NCBI RefSeq assembly: GCF_003001695.1
Contig: NZ_PVYX01000001.1
Coordinates: 1,736,001-1,800,000, forward strand
Length of the DNA: 64,000 nt
DNA from: Flagellimonas meridianipacifica
GTDB taxonomy: Bacteria; Bacteroidota; Bacteroidia; Flavobacteriales; Flavobacteriaceae
Reading direction: 5' to 3'
Shown: positions 9,229-17,341 of the stretch, piece after piece
How positions within the stretch are numbered: position 1 is the first letter of the stretch
Layout of the letters: every line of letters begins with the position of its first letter
Translations under genes and position numbers: made by a program
Notes under the pieces: generated by a model
The model's database searches: none
The model's input: the letters and a program-made list of their open reading frames with translations, nothing else
What the model was told of the DNA's origin: nothing

Positions 9229-9954
9229 CTATCTTATCATAAAGTTGATAGGGATGGCATATGAAATTTTAGTTGCCTTTCCACGTTGCATTCCTGGTTT
9301 CATTGTAGGTAGAGAAGCAATTAGGCGTTCTGCCTCATCCTCTAGCAAACGGTCAGGCCCTCTTTTTTGAATGTTGACCACTCGTCCTTTCGAATCAATA
9401 TCGAATTGTATAAATACACGACCTGATATACGCATTTCTAGTGCAGAGGGAGGGTATTTTAGGTTCTTCCTAATATGTTCCTGTACCTTTTGATTGAAAC
9501 ACGCCCGTCTTTCTTCCTCTGTGGGACAAGTATCACAACCAGGAAATATCGGAGCATTTTCTATAATGGCGAAAGGAACCGATATTTCTTCTTCCTCTTC
9601 TCCAACTTGAACATCATCTATTTTTACTACGGCATCTTCAATATAAAGATCTTGACTACTCTCCGTACTTTCTATGACGGTCTCCTCAACATCTTCCATA
9701 TCTTCAACAATCTCAATGACATCCGGTGCGGAAGGTGGAGGTGGTGGAGGTGCAGTAATAACATTTTTGGTAATGGGAACTTCTTCATCAAGATTGTCTG
9801 CAACCTGAACGACATCTAAAACTTCGGTCTCTTTTTCATATACTTTTACTTCTAGCGCTTGCCAGGTAACGAATAAAATCGAAGCTAGGCCTATCATGAA
9901 ATAGAGGCTACTATTTCTGCCTATTTCTGCGTTGGGATTCTTTTTTGGTTTCAT
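9229..9954 (-). CDS. Energy transducer TonB family protein
   Basis: A 241-aa inner-membrane-anchored protein that would couple the proton-motive force, via ExbB/ExbD, to outer-membrane receptors. A short basic N-terminus is followed by one membrane segment (~residues 17-32), a proline run (APPPPPPSAP, ~67-76), an acidic linker, and a TonB C-terminal domain (~160-241; RISGRVFIQFDIDSKGRV and the YAIPINFMIR end). A cysteine-containing insert PGCDTCPTEEERRACF precedes the domain, as in many Bacteroidota TonB proteins. It is not next to exbBD here. Its own promoter has the same FNR-like design as hemN, which is unusual for a TonB. Confidence 0.92.
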   Translation of the reverse strand: MKPKKNPNAEIGRNSSLYFMIGLASILFVTWQALEVKVYEKETEVLDVVQVADNLDEEVPITKNVITAPPPPPPSAPDVIEIVEDMEDVEETVIESTESSQDLYIEDAVVKIDDVQVGEEEEEISVPFAIIENAPIFPGCDTCPTEEERRACFNQKVQEHIRKNLKYPPSALEMRISGRVFIQFDIDSKGRVVNIQKRGPDRLLEDEAERLIASLPTMKPGMQRGKATKISYAIPINFMIR

Positions 9955-9975
9955 GACATTTAATATTTAATAACA

Positions 9976-10018
9976 TAAATTTAACTATGTTGAAGAGCTT
10001 AAAACATGATAATCATCA
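9976..10018 (-). promoter_or_regulatory. tonB-like gene promoter: FNR/CRP-like palindrome plus -7 box
   Basis: On the minus strand TGATGATTATCA (10007-10018) matches TGAY-N4-RTCA. It is followed by exactly 23 nt and then TAAATTTA (9976-9983), a 7/8 match to TAnnTTTG. The box ends 21 nt before the start codon at 9954. The six bases after the palindrome, TGTTTT, are identical to those in the hemN and usp promoters. Confidence 0.72.
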
Positions 10019-10500
10019 GTTTACGGAAATCGGTTGGCCTACACCTTATCTTTAGGTTCTCCTTTTTTGGTAAAATCCTTCTGTCCTGAAACTATGTTTG
10101 TTTTGAAATGAATTCCCATTCGGGAGATGTTTTTTTGACAACTAGCGAAGGGGTTTAAGATACCCGAAGTCAACCTTTAGGTTTTGTGAAACCTTACATC
10201 CTATACCTATTATATATATGGGTCTTGTTGAAGAAGTTTTTATTGAGGTTTACGAATAACGCATCAAAGAGTTTTAGACAAACTCCTTCGTGCAGGTTTT
10301 GCATAAACTGTAATCTATAATGAACCTAGGAATTGAAGTGTACAGCTTGCTGTCGAGGTATTCAGCTATTTTCCAATATGCAGTGTTGAATAAATGGAGA
10401 CCCTAATGGTTCTACGCCAAAAAGCTTTGGCTTTCACGGGCAAAGTTTTCGATTTTTAATATTGTGACAAATATCAAATTGTATTGGAAAGGTTTTAACT
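10019..10500. other. Long non-coding spacer with no recognisable gene
   Basis: About 480 bp between the tonB-like promoter and the ROK kinase. I find no open frame longer than a few dozen codons that looks coding, and no tRNA or recognised RNA family. It contains two mutually exclusive small hairpins (AACCT-TT-AGGTT and AGGTTT-TGTG-AAACCT, around 10172-10194), an extra FNR-like palindrome at 10465-10476, and mixed-composition sequence that may be a decayed gene or an unrecognised RNA. I cannot assign a function. Confidence 0.5.
10465..10476. promoter_or_regulatory. Fifth FNR-like palindrome, no canonical promoter attached
   Basis: TGACAAATATCA fits TGAY-N4-RTCA, but neither strand has a TAnnTTTG box 23 nt downstream. 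It sits 25 nt beyond the 3' end of the ROK kinase gene. It could be a chance match, a site for an unannotated minus-strand transcript into the long spacer, or a remnant. Confidence 0.35.
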
Positions 10501-11457
10501 TTAGGAATGATTTTCCCAAATTAAAGCTGCAGCGCCACAGATTGCTGCGGTTTTACCCTGCATGCCAGAATGCATCAGTTTTACTTTTCCTTTGTAAACC
10601 TCCAAAAGAAATTCATTGAAGTACCGTTCCAAGGGTTCCATTATCCATTTGCCGCTATTAGTAAGTCCACCCATGAGAACAAAGGCTTCAGGTTGGGTAA
10701 ATGCAGTAAAATTGGCAAGAGCTTGTGCCATAATTTTGGCAGTATAATCAAACGCCATCAAAGCAATTTCATCTCCTTCCTCGGCCGCTTTGGTGATATC
10801 TTCTCCATGTAGGTCGTTATATGCAATACTTCTAAACCGGCTGTCCACAAGATATTTCGCCTGCATATGCAAAATGGTCCTTTTTAATCCGGTGGCAGAA
10901 ACATAAGCTTCCAATCCGCCCTTTACGCCCAATCCTGTTAACCTTCCGTCTCCCATGGTCATGTCCACATGGCCCAATTCTCCTGCAAAACCATCAAAGC
11001 CATCAATCAATTTTCCATTGGCCACAATTCCCGCCCCAAAACCGGTACCCAAGGTTATGGCAATAAAATCAGTCATGTCTTTTGCACTCCCAAAAAGCAT
11101 TTCACCCAAGGCCGCGGCACTTGCATCGTTCATAATGCGCATGGGCATGGGCATTTTTTCGTGGAATTTTTCAATAAAGGGGACACTGCCCTTCCAAAGA
11201 AGGTTACTGGCGTTTTCAATAGTGCCATTTTTGCTGGATGCATTTGGTGCTCCAATTCCACATCCTAAAATGTTCAAGGGTGTATCCACACTACTGATAA
11301 GATTTTCTGAAGTCTTCTTCAGCTCATTCAGATAGTCGTCCAAGTCTGGAAACTCCTTAGTGCGGAAAAACGTTTTTTCGATACATTCTCCTTCTTTATT
11401 AACCAAACCTATTTTGGTTTTTGTACCTCCTATATCAATTCCGATAACAATATCCAT
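10501..11457 (-). CDS. ROK-family sugar kinase/glucokinase, without the usual zinc-cysteine motif
   Basis: Cytosolic sugar kinase of 318 aa. It opens with the phosphate-binding motif IVIGIDIGGTKTKIGLV (DxGxT), and has LGTGFGAGIVANGKLIDG near residue 135 and a FVLMGGLTNSG segment near 250. The GELGHVDM segment aligns with the ROK GExGH motif. The CxCGxxGCxE zinc cluster that normally follows the histidine is replaced by MGDGRLTGLGVKGGLE, which keeps the glycines and the glutamate but no cysteine. The likely reaction is glucose or another hexose to the 6-phosphate; the exact sugar is unknown. It is divergent from the usp-SLC13-pckA-pfkA operon. Confidence 0.88.
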   Translation of the reverse strand: MDIVIGIDIGGTKTKIGLVNKEGECIEKTFFRTKEFPDLDDYLNELKKTSENLISSVDTPLNILGCGIGAPNASSKNGTIENASNLLWKGSVPFIEKFHEKMPMPMRIMNDASAAALGEMLFGSAKDMTDFIAITLGTGFGAGIVANGKLIDGFDGFAGELGHVDMTMGDGRLTGLGVKGGLEAYVSATGLKRTILHMQAKYLVDSRFRSIAYNDLHGEDITKAAEEGDEIALMAFDYTAKIMAQALANFTAFTQPEAFVLMGGLTNSGKWIMEPLERYFNEFLLEVYKGKVKLMHSGMQGKTAAICGAAALIWENHS

Positions 11458-11578
11458 TGTAGTAAAGCTGCCGATTGTTTATGTCTTAAAGGTAGCCAAT
11501 TATCGAGCCAAAAAAAATGGTAAACCGCATAGAAAACAACCAAAAAGCAATCTATAATATTGAAGGTATGACTAAAGC

Positions 11579-11621
11579 TGATTTCTGTCATGTTTTAGGT
11601 CGAAGGGCAGATTTACATTTG
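11579..11621 (+). promoter_or_regulatory. usp-SLC13-pckA-pfkA operon promoter: FNR/CRP-like palindrome plus -7 box
   Basis: TGATTTCTGTCA (11579-11590) matches TGAY-N4-RTCA, then 23 nt, then a perfect -7 box TACATTTG (11614-11621), with the ATG 24 nt further on. The -7 box lies inside a perfect inverted repeat, ATTTACAT-TTG-ATGTAAAT (11611-11629), which could be a second operator for a repressor or may be fortuitous. Confidence 0.75.
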
Positions 11622-11645
11622 ATGTAAATATTAAAACTATTAGGT

Positions 11646-12437
11646 ATGAGTACTATAAATAAAATTCTGATTCCCTTTGATTTCTCTGAAGCTTCCGTGA
11701 ATGCATTGGAGTATACCATGAACTTTGTTGGTCCCAATAGGGATACCGATATTCTTGCTCTTTACGTTGGGGTAATTCCTTCGACTGAAAATGAAGAAAA
11801 AGAGCTAAAAGAGAATTTTAGGAAGGTCTTGGGTTCATTTAATGTGAAAACCAAAAAAGAACCTGTCTTTAACAGTGTTTCGGGAAATGTTATCGAAACA
11901 ATTTTGGTCACGCAAATCAATCAGAAGACAGACTTGATAATTATGGGTACCATGGGAGATAAAACCACGGATGAAGCCATTACCCATACTTCAAAACTTG
12001 TTTTGGAGGCAAATTGCCCAGTAATATCCATTCCTTATGGATGTGAAATAAAACAACCGAAACAAATTGCCTTGGTTATGGGCAAAGAGGAAATTGAGGA
12101 TAAAGAGGTGCTGAATATGCTGTTGAACGTGGCCAGAACGTTCAATTCCAAAGTTCATGTACTCACTATTTATAAAGAATCGGTATATGCGGAAGAAGCC
12201 ATAGTGGATAGAACTGAAAATCTTTTAGAGTATTATTTGGAGCACTTCTATACGGAGCATTCATTTAGTAAGAATGAAGATATTGAGCAAGGGATACTGG
12301 ATTATATCAATGGTAAGGACATTGATTTACTGGCCATTTTGCCAAGAAACCACTCTGTGACCGGTTCACCCTCTGAAGGTCGTTTGACAAAGCTCCTTAC
12401 GCTTCATTCGGAGATTCCGGTACTGGCCTTGGACTGA
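11646..12437 (+). CDS. Universal stress protein, degenerate nucleotide site
   Basis: A 263-aa two-domain UspA-like cytosolic protein starting MSTINKILIPFDFSEASVNALEY (first 20 residues are typical). The first half has LIIMGTMGDKTTDEAI where the ATP-binding G2xG9xGS signature should be, so the final glycine-serine is lost, and the second half is also degenerate. It is therefore probably of the non-ATP-binding type. It is the first gene of an operon with the SLC13-type permease (16 nt gap), pckA and pfkA, and is preceded by the FNR-like promoter. Confidence 0.88.
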   Translation: MSTINKILIPFDFSEASVNALEYTMNFVGPNRDTDILALYVGVIPSTENEEKELKENFRKVLGSFNVKTKKEPVFNSVSGNVIETILVTQINQKTDLIIMGTMGDKTTDEAITHTSKLVLEANCPVISIPYGCEIKQPKQIALVMGKEEIEDKEVLNMLLNVARTFNSKVHVLTIYKESVYAEEAIVDRTENLLEYYLEHFYTEHSFSKNEDIEQGILDYINGKDIDLLAILPRNHSVTGSPSEGRLTKLLTLHSEIPVLALD

Positions 12438-12453
12438 TTTATTCCATATTGTA

Positions 12454-14289
12454 ATGTATACACTGCTGGTAATACTAGGTATTACGATTTTACTTTTCAT
12501 TTGGGGAAAGTTCCCACCTGATGTAGTAGCACTAATGTCCATGATTTCGTTATTTCTTTTCGGAATCTTGGACATTGAAGAAACCCTGACCGGCTTTAGC
12601 AATACAACTGTGATTATGATTGCTGCTCTTTTCATCATAGGGGAGGGATTGGCAAGGACAGGTTGGACAGCGGTTTCGGGACGCTACTTTGTACAATGGG
12701 CTGAGAAAAATGTGCCTAGGCTTTTGGTGATTATCACAACTGGTTCCAGTTTGTTATCAGGATTTGTAAGTAACACCGGTACCGTGGCAGCGTTACTTCC
12801 TGTAACCGTTGCTGCCGCATGGAGTGCTGGGAGCTTACCTTCAAAATTGCTAATGCCGGTAGCATTCGGTTCTAATACAGGAGGGCTTTTGACCCTAACG
12901 GGCACACCTCCAAACATTATTGTGAGTAACTCATTGGTAGAAAATGGTTTTCAAGGATTTTCCTTTTTTGAGTTTAGTTTAATCGGTCTTCCCTTGTTGA
13001 TTATTTCAATACTGTATTTCAGATATATCGGGTACAAGCTTTTACCAAGCCACACTACTGAAAATAGACCAGTGGCCATTGACGAAGAAATGCATAAATG
13101 GATAGAAAATTACAGTATAGCTGACAGTATTTATCGCCTAAGAATTCGTTCTATGTCCAACCTAATAGGTACTCAGATAAAGGATTGGGATTTTGAAGGC
13201 ACTTATGATGTGTCGTTGATGCGATTAAAAAGAAGACACCCCAAACCACTAAGGGGAATACCAGAGTTTGTGGAAATGCCCGGTCCGGAAACGGAGATGC
13301 GCTATCACGATATTATCACCGTCAAGGGAGATGCAGCAGCAATTGACAGATTGATGCAAACCTTTCAGTTAGGGATTATCCCCCTTAAACCAGAGATGGA
13401 TACGCTTAAAAAGGAATTCATAAACCAAGAAGTGGGTATGGCAGAAATGATCATTACCCCAAAATCGATTTTAGTTGGCAAAACCATTGGCCTCGGCTAC
13501 TATCTCAATCAAATGGAAGTACAACTTTTGGCAGCATCAAGAAATAATAGACCCCTTAAAGGAAGAATTAAAATTGAAGCAGGGGATGCCTTTATTATTC
13601 GAGGACAATGGAAAAAGATTGAAAACTTGAAATCCCTATATGAAAATGTTGTGATTTCGGGAAGTCCAGAGGCACTTTCAAAGAATGTGGATACGCTTAC
13701 ATTCCGAAGCTACATTGCCTTAGGTACTTTAATTCTAATGGTTTTGCTTTTGGTGTTGAATATCCTTCCCGGTGCCATTGCGGCCCTAATTTGTGCCGGC
13801 ATTATGATGCTTACCGGTTGTGTTCCTATTTCAAAAGCATATAAGGGAATAAGTTGGACCAGTGTGGTGATGATTGCGGCTATGATTCCTATGGGGTTGG
13901 CCCTTCAAAAAACAGGGTTGGCCCAAATAGCTGCTACCAGTTTGGTAGATACTCTCGGTGCATTGAGTCCGGTAGCTCTATTGGCGGGGATTTTCCTTTT
14001 GACCACCATGTTCAGTCAAACAATTAACAACTCGGCAACAGCGGTGTTAATGGCACCGATAGCAATAATGGCATCCACAACACTAGGGGTGTCTCCGGAG
14101 CCTTTTATGATAGCCGTGGCAGTAAGTGCTTCCACTGCTTTTCTGACCCCGGTAGGTACAACCACCAATGCGATGGTGATGACTGCTGGCGGATATCAAT
14201 TTATGGATTATGTGAAGGTAGGAGGTCCATTGCTCCTTCTATTTTTCATTGCAACAATATTTCTGGTTCCATGGATATGGAGCTTCTAA
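12454..14289 (+). CDS. SLC13/ArsB-type permease with two TrkA-C (RCK_C) domains
   Basis: A 611-aa inner-membrane transporter of the divalent anion:Na+ symporter/ion transporter superfamily. N-terminal segments cover residues ~1-205, two cytoplasmic RCK_C domains follow at ~205-300 and ~310-395, and further membrane segments run from ~410 to the end. Typical motifs are VSNTGTVAALLPVTVAAAW and SNTGGLLTLTGTPPNIIVSNS, repeated in the second half as SQTINNSATAVLMAPIAI and SASTAFLTPVGTTTNAMV. The substrate may be a C4-dicarboxylate, sulfate or another anion and cannot be read from sequence. The link to pckA makes dicarboxylate uptake or efflux attractive but unproven. Confidence 0.88.
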   Translation: MYTLLVILGITILLFIWGKFPPDVVALMSMISLFLFGILDIEETLTGFSNTTVIMIAALFIIGEGLARTGWTAVSGRYFVQWAEKNVPRLLVIITTGSSLLSGFVSNTGTVAALLPVTVAAAWSAGSLPSKLLMPVAFGSNTGGLLTLTGTPPNIIVSNSLVENGFQGFSFFEFSLIGLPLLIISILYFRYIGYKLLPSHTTENRPVAIDEEMHKWIENYSIADSIYRLRIRSMSNLIGTQIKDWDFEGTYDVSLMRLKRRHPKPLRGIPEFVEMPGPETEMRYHDIITVKGDAAAIDRLMQTFQLGIIPLKPEMDTLKKEFINQEVGMAEMIITPKSILVGKTIGLGYYLNQMEVQLLAASRNNRPLKGRIKIEAGDAFIIRGQWKKIENLKSLYENVVISGSPEALSKNVDTLTFRSYIALGTLILMVLLLVLNILPGAIAALICAGIMMLTGCVPISKAYKGISWTSVVMIAAMIPMGLALQKTGLAQIAATSLVDTLGALSPVALLAGIFLLTTMFSQTINNSATAVLMAPIAIMASTTLGVSPEPFMIAVAVSASTAFLTPVGTTTNAMVMTAGGYQFMDYVKVGGPLLLLFFIATIFLVPWIWSF

Positions 14290-14307
14290 TCTTTTAAAAC
14301 AATAGTT

Positions 14308-15936
14308 ATGAGTCAAGTTATGGAAAAAGCAAAAGATTTAACCAAGTATGGTTTAGAGAACGTAACGGCGCATTGGAATCTAGATGCCGAGACCTTGCAA
14401 AAAATCACTCTTGAAAAAGGGATGGGAGTGGAGACTGAAAACGGGACATTGAGTATTAACACCGGAAAGTTTACGGGGAGGTCTCCTAAAGACCGATTTT
14501 TGGTGAAGGATGATTATACGAAAGACAGAATTTGGTGGGGACGCATAAATAAGCCCATTTCTCCTGAAAATTTTGACAAACTTTATAATGAGGTGGTTAA
14601 CTACATGTCCGGAAAAGAAATCTATGTTAGGGATGCAGCGGTGTGTGCCGACCCTGAATACAGAACTAATGTGCGTACAATTACGGAGTACCCTTGGTCC
14701 AATTACTTTATAAAGAACATGTTTTTAAGGCTTCCTGAAGAAGAATTAAAAGGTTTTGATGAAGATTGGCTGGTTCTTTGTGCACCTGGTTATGAGTGCC
14801 CAAATCCCTCTGAATTTGGAATCATTGCTGGCAACTTCTCTATTTTGAACTACACTAGAAAGGTAGCGCTGGTTGGAGGGTCCGAATATCCCGGAGAGAT
14901 GAAGAAAGGGGTCTTTACCGCTTTAAATCTAATTCTGCCAGTAGATAGGAACGTACTTCCCATGCACTGTTCTGCCAATGTAGGAAAAGATGGGGATACC
15001 GCCATTTATTTCGGACTTTCAGGAACGGGTAAGACCACCCTTTCTGCAGATCCGGATAGAAAACTGATAGGGGATGATGAACATGGTTGGACCGCAGACA
15101 ATACCATCTTTAACTTTGAAGGAGGTTGCTATGCAAAAGTAATTGACCTGACCGAAGAAAAAGAACCGGATATTTATCGCGCAATTCGACCTGGAGCATT
15201 ATTGGAGAACGTGGTTTTCAAGGAAGGTACCAAGGAAGTGGATTATTTTGATAGCTCCATTACACAAAACACACGTGTAAGTTATCCAATTGACCATATT
15301 GACAACATCCAAAACCCTTCTTATGCGTCCAATCCAAAAAATATCTTTTTCTTAACCTGTGATGCATTTGGAGTTTTACCCCCTGTGTCTAAATTGACAC
15401 CAGGCCAAGCTGCCTATCACTTTATTTCTGGATATACGGCCAAGGTGGCGGGTACAGAGGCAGGTATTAATGAGCCAGTGCCTTCATTCTCCGCTTGTTT
15501 TGGGGAACCCTTTATGCCATTGCACCCAGCAGTTTATGCTGAAATGCTCAGTAAGAAAATGATGGAAGCAGGCGTGAACGTTTGGTTAATAAATACAGGT
15601 TGGAGCGGTGGCCCTTATGGGGTAGGTTCTAGGATTAAGCTTAAATATACCAGAGCTATGATCTCTGCCATTCTGGACGGAAAGTTGGATGCTGTGGAAT
15701 ATGAAGCACACCCAATCTTTGGGTTGTATATGCCAAAATACTGTCCTGGAGTTCCTACAGAAATGTTAGATCCAATGAATACGTGGCTACAGAAAGGTGC
15801 ATATGTAAGTAAAGCCATCCAATTGGCACATTCGTTCCATATAAATTTTGATAAATTCGCAAGTGAGTCTTCTGAGGAAATTCTTAATGGTGGACCTCTT
15901 ATTGACTCGCATCATAATTTGAATGAAGTTTTTTAA
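14308..15936 (+). CDS. pckA: Phosphoenolpyruvate carboxykinase (ATP)
   Basis: Interconverts oxaloacetate + ATP and PEP + CO2 + ADP in the cytosol. The kinase P-loop GLSGTGKTTLS is at ~236-246, followed by the metal-binding LIGDDEHGW, and the substrate region around RSPKDRF is at ~58-65. Length 542 aa is standard for the ATP-dependent enzyme. It lies in an operon under an FNR-like promoter, between the permease and pfkA. In fermenting or micro-oxic bacteria this enzyme can run toward oxaloacetate with ATP gain, which would suit such control; the direction here is inference. Confidence 0.97.
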   Translation: MSQVMEKAKDLTKYGLENVTAHWNLDAETLQKITLEKGMGVETENGTLSINTGKFTGRSPKDRFLVKDDYTKDRIWWGRINKPISPENFDKLYNEVVNYMSGKEIYVRDAAVCADPEYRTNVRTITEYPWSNYFIKNMFLRLPEEELKGFDEDWLVLCAPGYECPNPSEFGIIAGNFSILNYTRKVALVGGSEYPGEMKKGVFTALNLILPVDRNVLPMHCSANVGKDGDTAIYFGLSGTGKTTLSADPDRKLIGDDEHGWTADNTIFNFEGGCYAKVIDLTEEKEPDIYRAIRPGALLENVVFKEGTKEVDYFDSSITQNTRVSYPIDHIDNIQNPSYASNPKNIFFLTCDAFGVLPPVSKLTPGQAAYHFISGYTAKVAGTEAGINEPVPSFSACFGEPFMPLHPAVYAEMLSKKMMEAGVNVWLINTGWSGGPYGVGSRIKLKYTRAMISAILDGKLDAVEYEAHPIFGLYMPKYCPGVPTEMLDPMNTWLQKGAYVSKAIQLAHSFHINFDKFASESSEEILNGGPLIDSHHNLNEVF

Positions 15937-15960
15937 TCTAAAAATCACTTGAAAGGGAAT

Positions 15961-17265
15961 ATGGAATTTCAAAACAGAAATTTAGGTATCCCAAAATTTA
16001 AATCTCCCCTGCAGCTCAGCACTGTCAGGGGAGATAAAATTTTCAATTTTGTGGGAGAAGAGGAGAAATTTGTTTTCGACCTTTCAAATGACAACTACAC
16101 CCAATGCCTTGAAAAAGGTGTAGAACCTCTTTGCTTGGAGAAAGCAGGGCCAAGGCAGGATTTGTTTTTTGACCCTTCCAATACCACAGCTGCCATAGTG
16201 ACTTGCGGGGGTCTTTGCCCAGGAATAAACAATGTAATTCGAGGCATAGTGATGGCATTGCATTATTTCTATGGCATAAAAAGAATATTAGGAGTTCCCT
16301 ACGGTTATGAAGGCCTTAATCCCGCTATGGGTCATGGTTTTGTAGATTTAACACCTAATAAAGTAAAGGACATTCACTTATTTGGAGGTACGTTTTTAGG
16401 GTCTTCCCGGGGTGCTCAAGATGTGTCGCTTATGGTGAATACCTTAGCTGAAAACAAGATTGACATTCTGTTTGCCATAGGAGGTGATGGAACCTTGAAG
16501 GGAGTGGATGCCATTGGTGAAGAGATTGCCAAACAGGGCTTGGACATAGGTGTGGTGGGAATCCCTAAGACCATAGATAATGATATTGATATTATCGATA
16601 AGTCTTTCGGATTTGAAACATCCTTTGATGTGGCTGGGTCCATTTTAAGGGATGCGCATAATGAGGCTGCTGGTGCCTATAATGGCATCGCGATTATCAA
16701 ATTAATGGGAAGGGATAGCGGTTTTATAGCTGCATCTGCGGCTTTGGCCATGCCAGTTGTCAATCTAGTATTAATTCCTGAGATGGAGTTTCACTTGGAA
16801 GGACCCAATGGTTTTTTTGAAGTGCTTGAACAGCGTCTTTCAGAAAAAAGGCACGCGGTTATTGTTGTTGCCGAGGGTGCGGGACAACACTTGTTTGAAA
16901 AGAAGGATGTGGTTAAAGATGCTTCCGGAAATGTGCAGCATCAAGATATAGGTCTTTTCTTGAAGGATAGAATCAAAGAGCATTTTAAAGACACCTCAGT
17001 CACCATAAAGTATATAGACCCTAGCTATATCATTAGAAGTGCTCCGGCCAATTCAAGTGATAGTGTGTATTGCAGCAGGTTGGCCTATCATGCGGTACAT
17101 GGAGCAATGGCTGGTAAGACGCGCTTTGTGGTTAGCAAGGTCAATAATCAGTATGTGTATGTGCCCATTTCCCAAGTGACACAAAAAAGAAAAAAAATAG
17201 ACCTGGAAAGTGAATTTTGGTTCTCCGTATTGCAAAGTACAGGTCAACCTTTCCACCTTGGATAA
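15961..17265 (+). CDS. pfkA: 6-phosphofructokinase, predicted ATP type (Gly/Lys signature)
   Basis: Phosphorylates fructose 6-phosphate. I chose the ATG at 15961 rather than an in-frame TTG 12 nt upstream. The protein is 434 aa, with a ~75-residue N-terminal extension before the PFK fold (AAIVTCGGLCPGINN). The phosphoryl-donor signature is GGDGT (174-178), with glycine where PPi enzymes have aspartate, which indicates ATP use. The catalytic loop is PKTIDNDID (lysine 203), as in the long PFK clade. Substrate residues GRDSGF and the C-terminal region are present. It is the last gene of the usp-permease-pckA-pfkA operon, so both sides of the PEP and F6P nodes are co-regulated. Confidence 0.93.
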   Translation: MEFQNRNLGIPKFKSPLQLSTVRGDKIFNFVGEEEKFVFDLSNDNYTQCLEKGVEPLCLEKAGPRQDLFFDPSNTTAAIVTCGGLCPGINNVIRGIVMALHYFYGIKRILGVPYGYEGLNPAMGHGFVDLTPNKVKDIHLFGGTFLGSSRGAQDVSLMVNTLAENKIDILFAIGGDGTLKGVDAIGEEIAKQGLDIGVVGIPKTIDNDIDIIDKSFGFETSFDVAGSILRDAHNEAAGAYNGIAIIKLMGRDSGFIAASAALAMPVVNLVLIPEMEFHLEGPNGFFEVLEQRLSEKRHAVIVVAEGAGQHLFEKKDVVKDASGNVQHQDIGLFLKDRIKEHFKDTSVTIKYIDPSYIIRSAPANSSDSVYCSRLAYHAVHGAMAGKTRFVVSKVNNQYVYVPISQVTQKRKKIDLESEFWFSVLQSTGQPFHLG

Positions 17266-17275
17266 TACCATAAAC

Positions 17276-17318
17276 TGACAATTGTCATTTCTTTTCGGTT
17301 GTTTCCCGTGTAGTTTTG
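17276..17318 (+). promoter_or_regulatory. hpf promoter: perfect FNR/CRP-like palindrome plus -7 box
   Basis: TGACAATTGTCA (17276-17287) is a perfect 12-bp palindrome. It is followed by 23 nt and a perfect -7 box TAGTTTTG (17311-17318). The ATG of hpf is 23 nt further on. This is the strongest of the four copies of this promoter type in the window. Confidence 0.78.
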
Positions 17319-17341
17319 AGTGTATTTAAAATCAATAACAA

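Noticed and set aside
10321..10440. Spacer sequence resembling a decayed transposase gene
   Set aside because: Several stop codons in every frame and no recognisable transposase motif; the impression rests on composition only.
9201..17287. Interpretation of the TGAY-N4-RTCA sites as CRP-cAMP sites
   Set aside because: Half-sites of CRP (TGTGA/TCACA) do not fit; TGAY/RTCA with a 4-nt centre is closer to the FNR-type half-site. The regulator is still unidentified.
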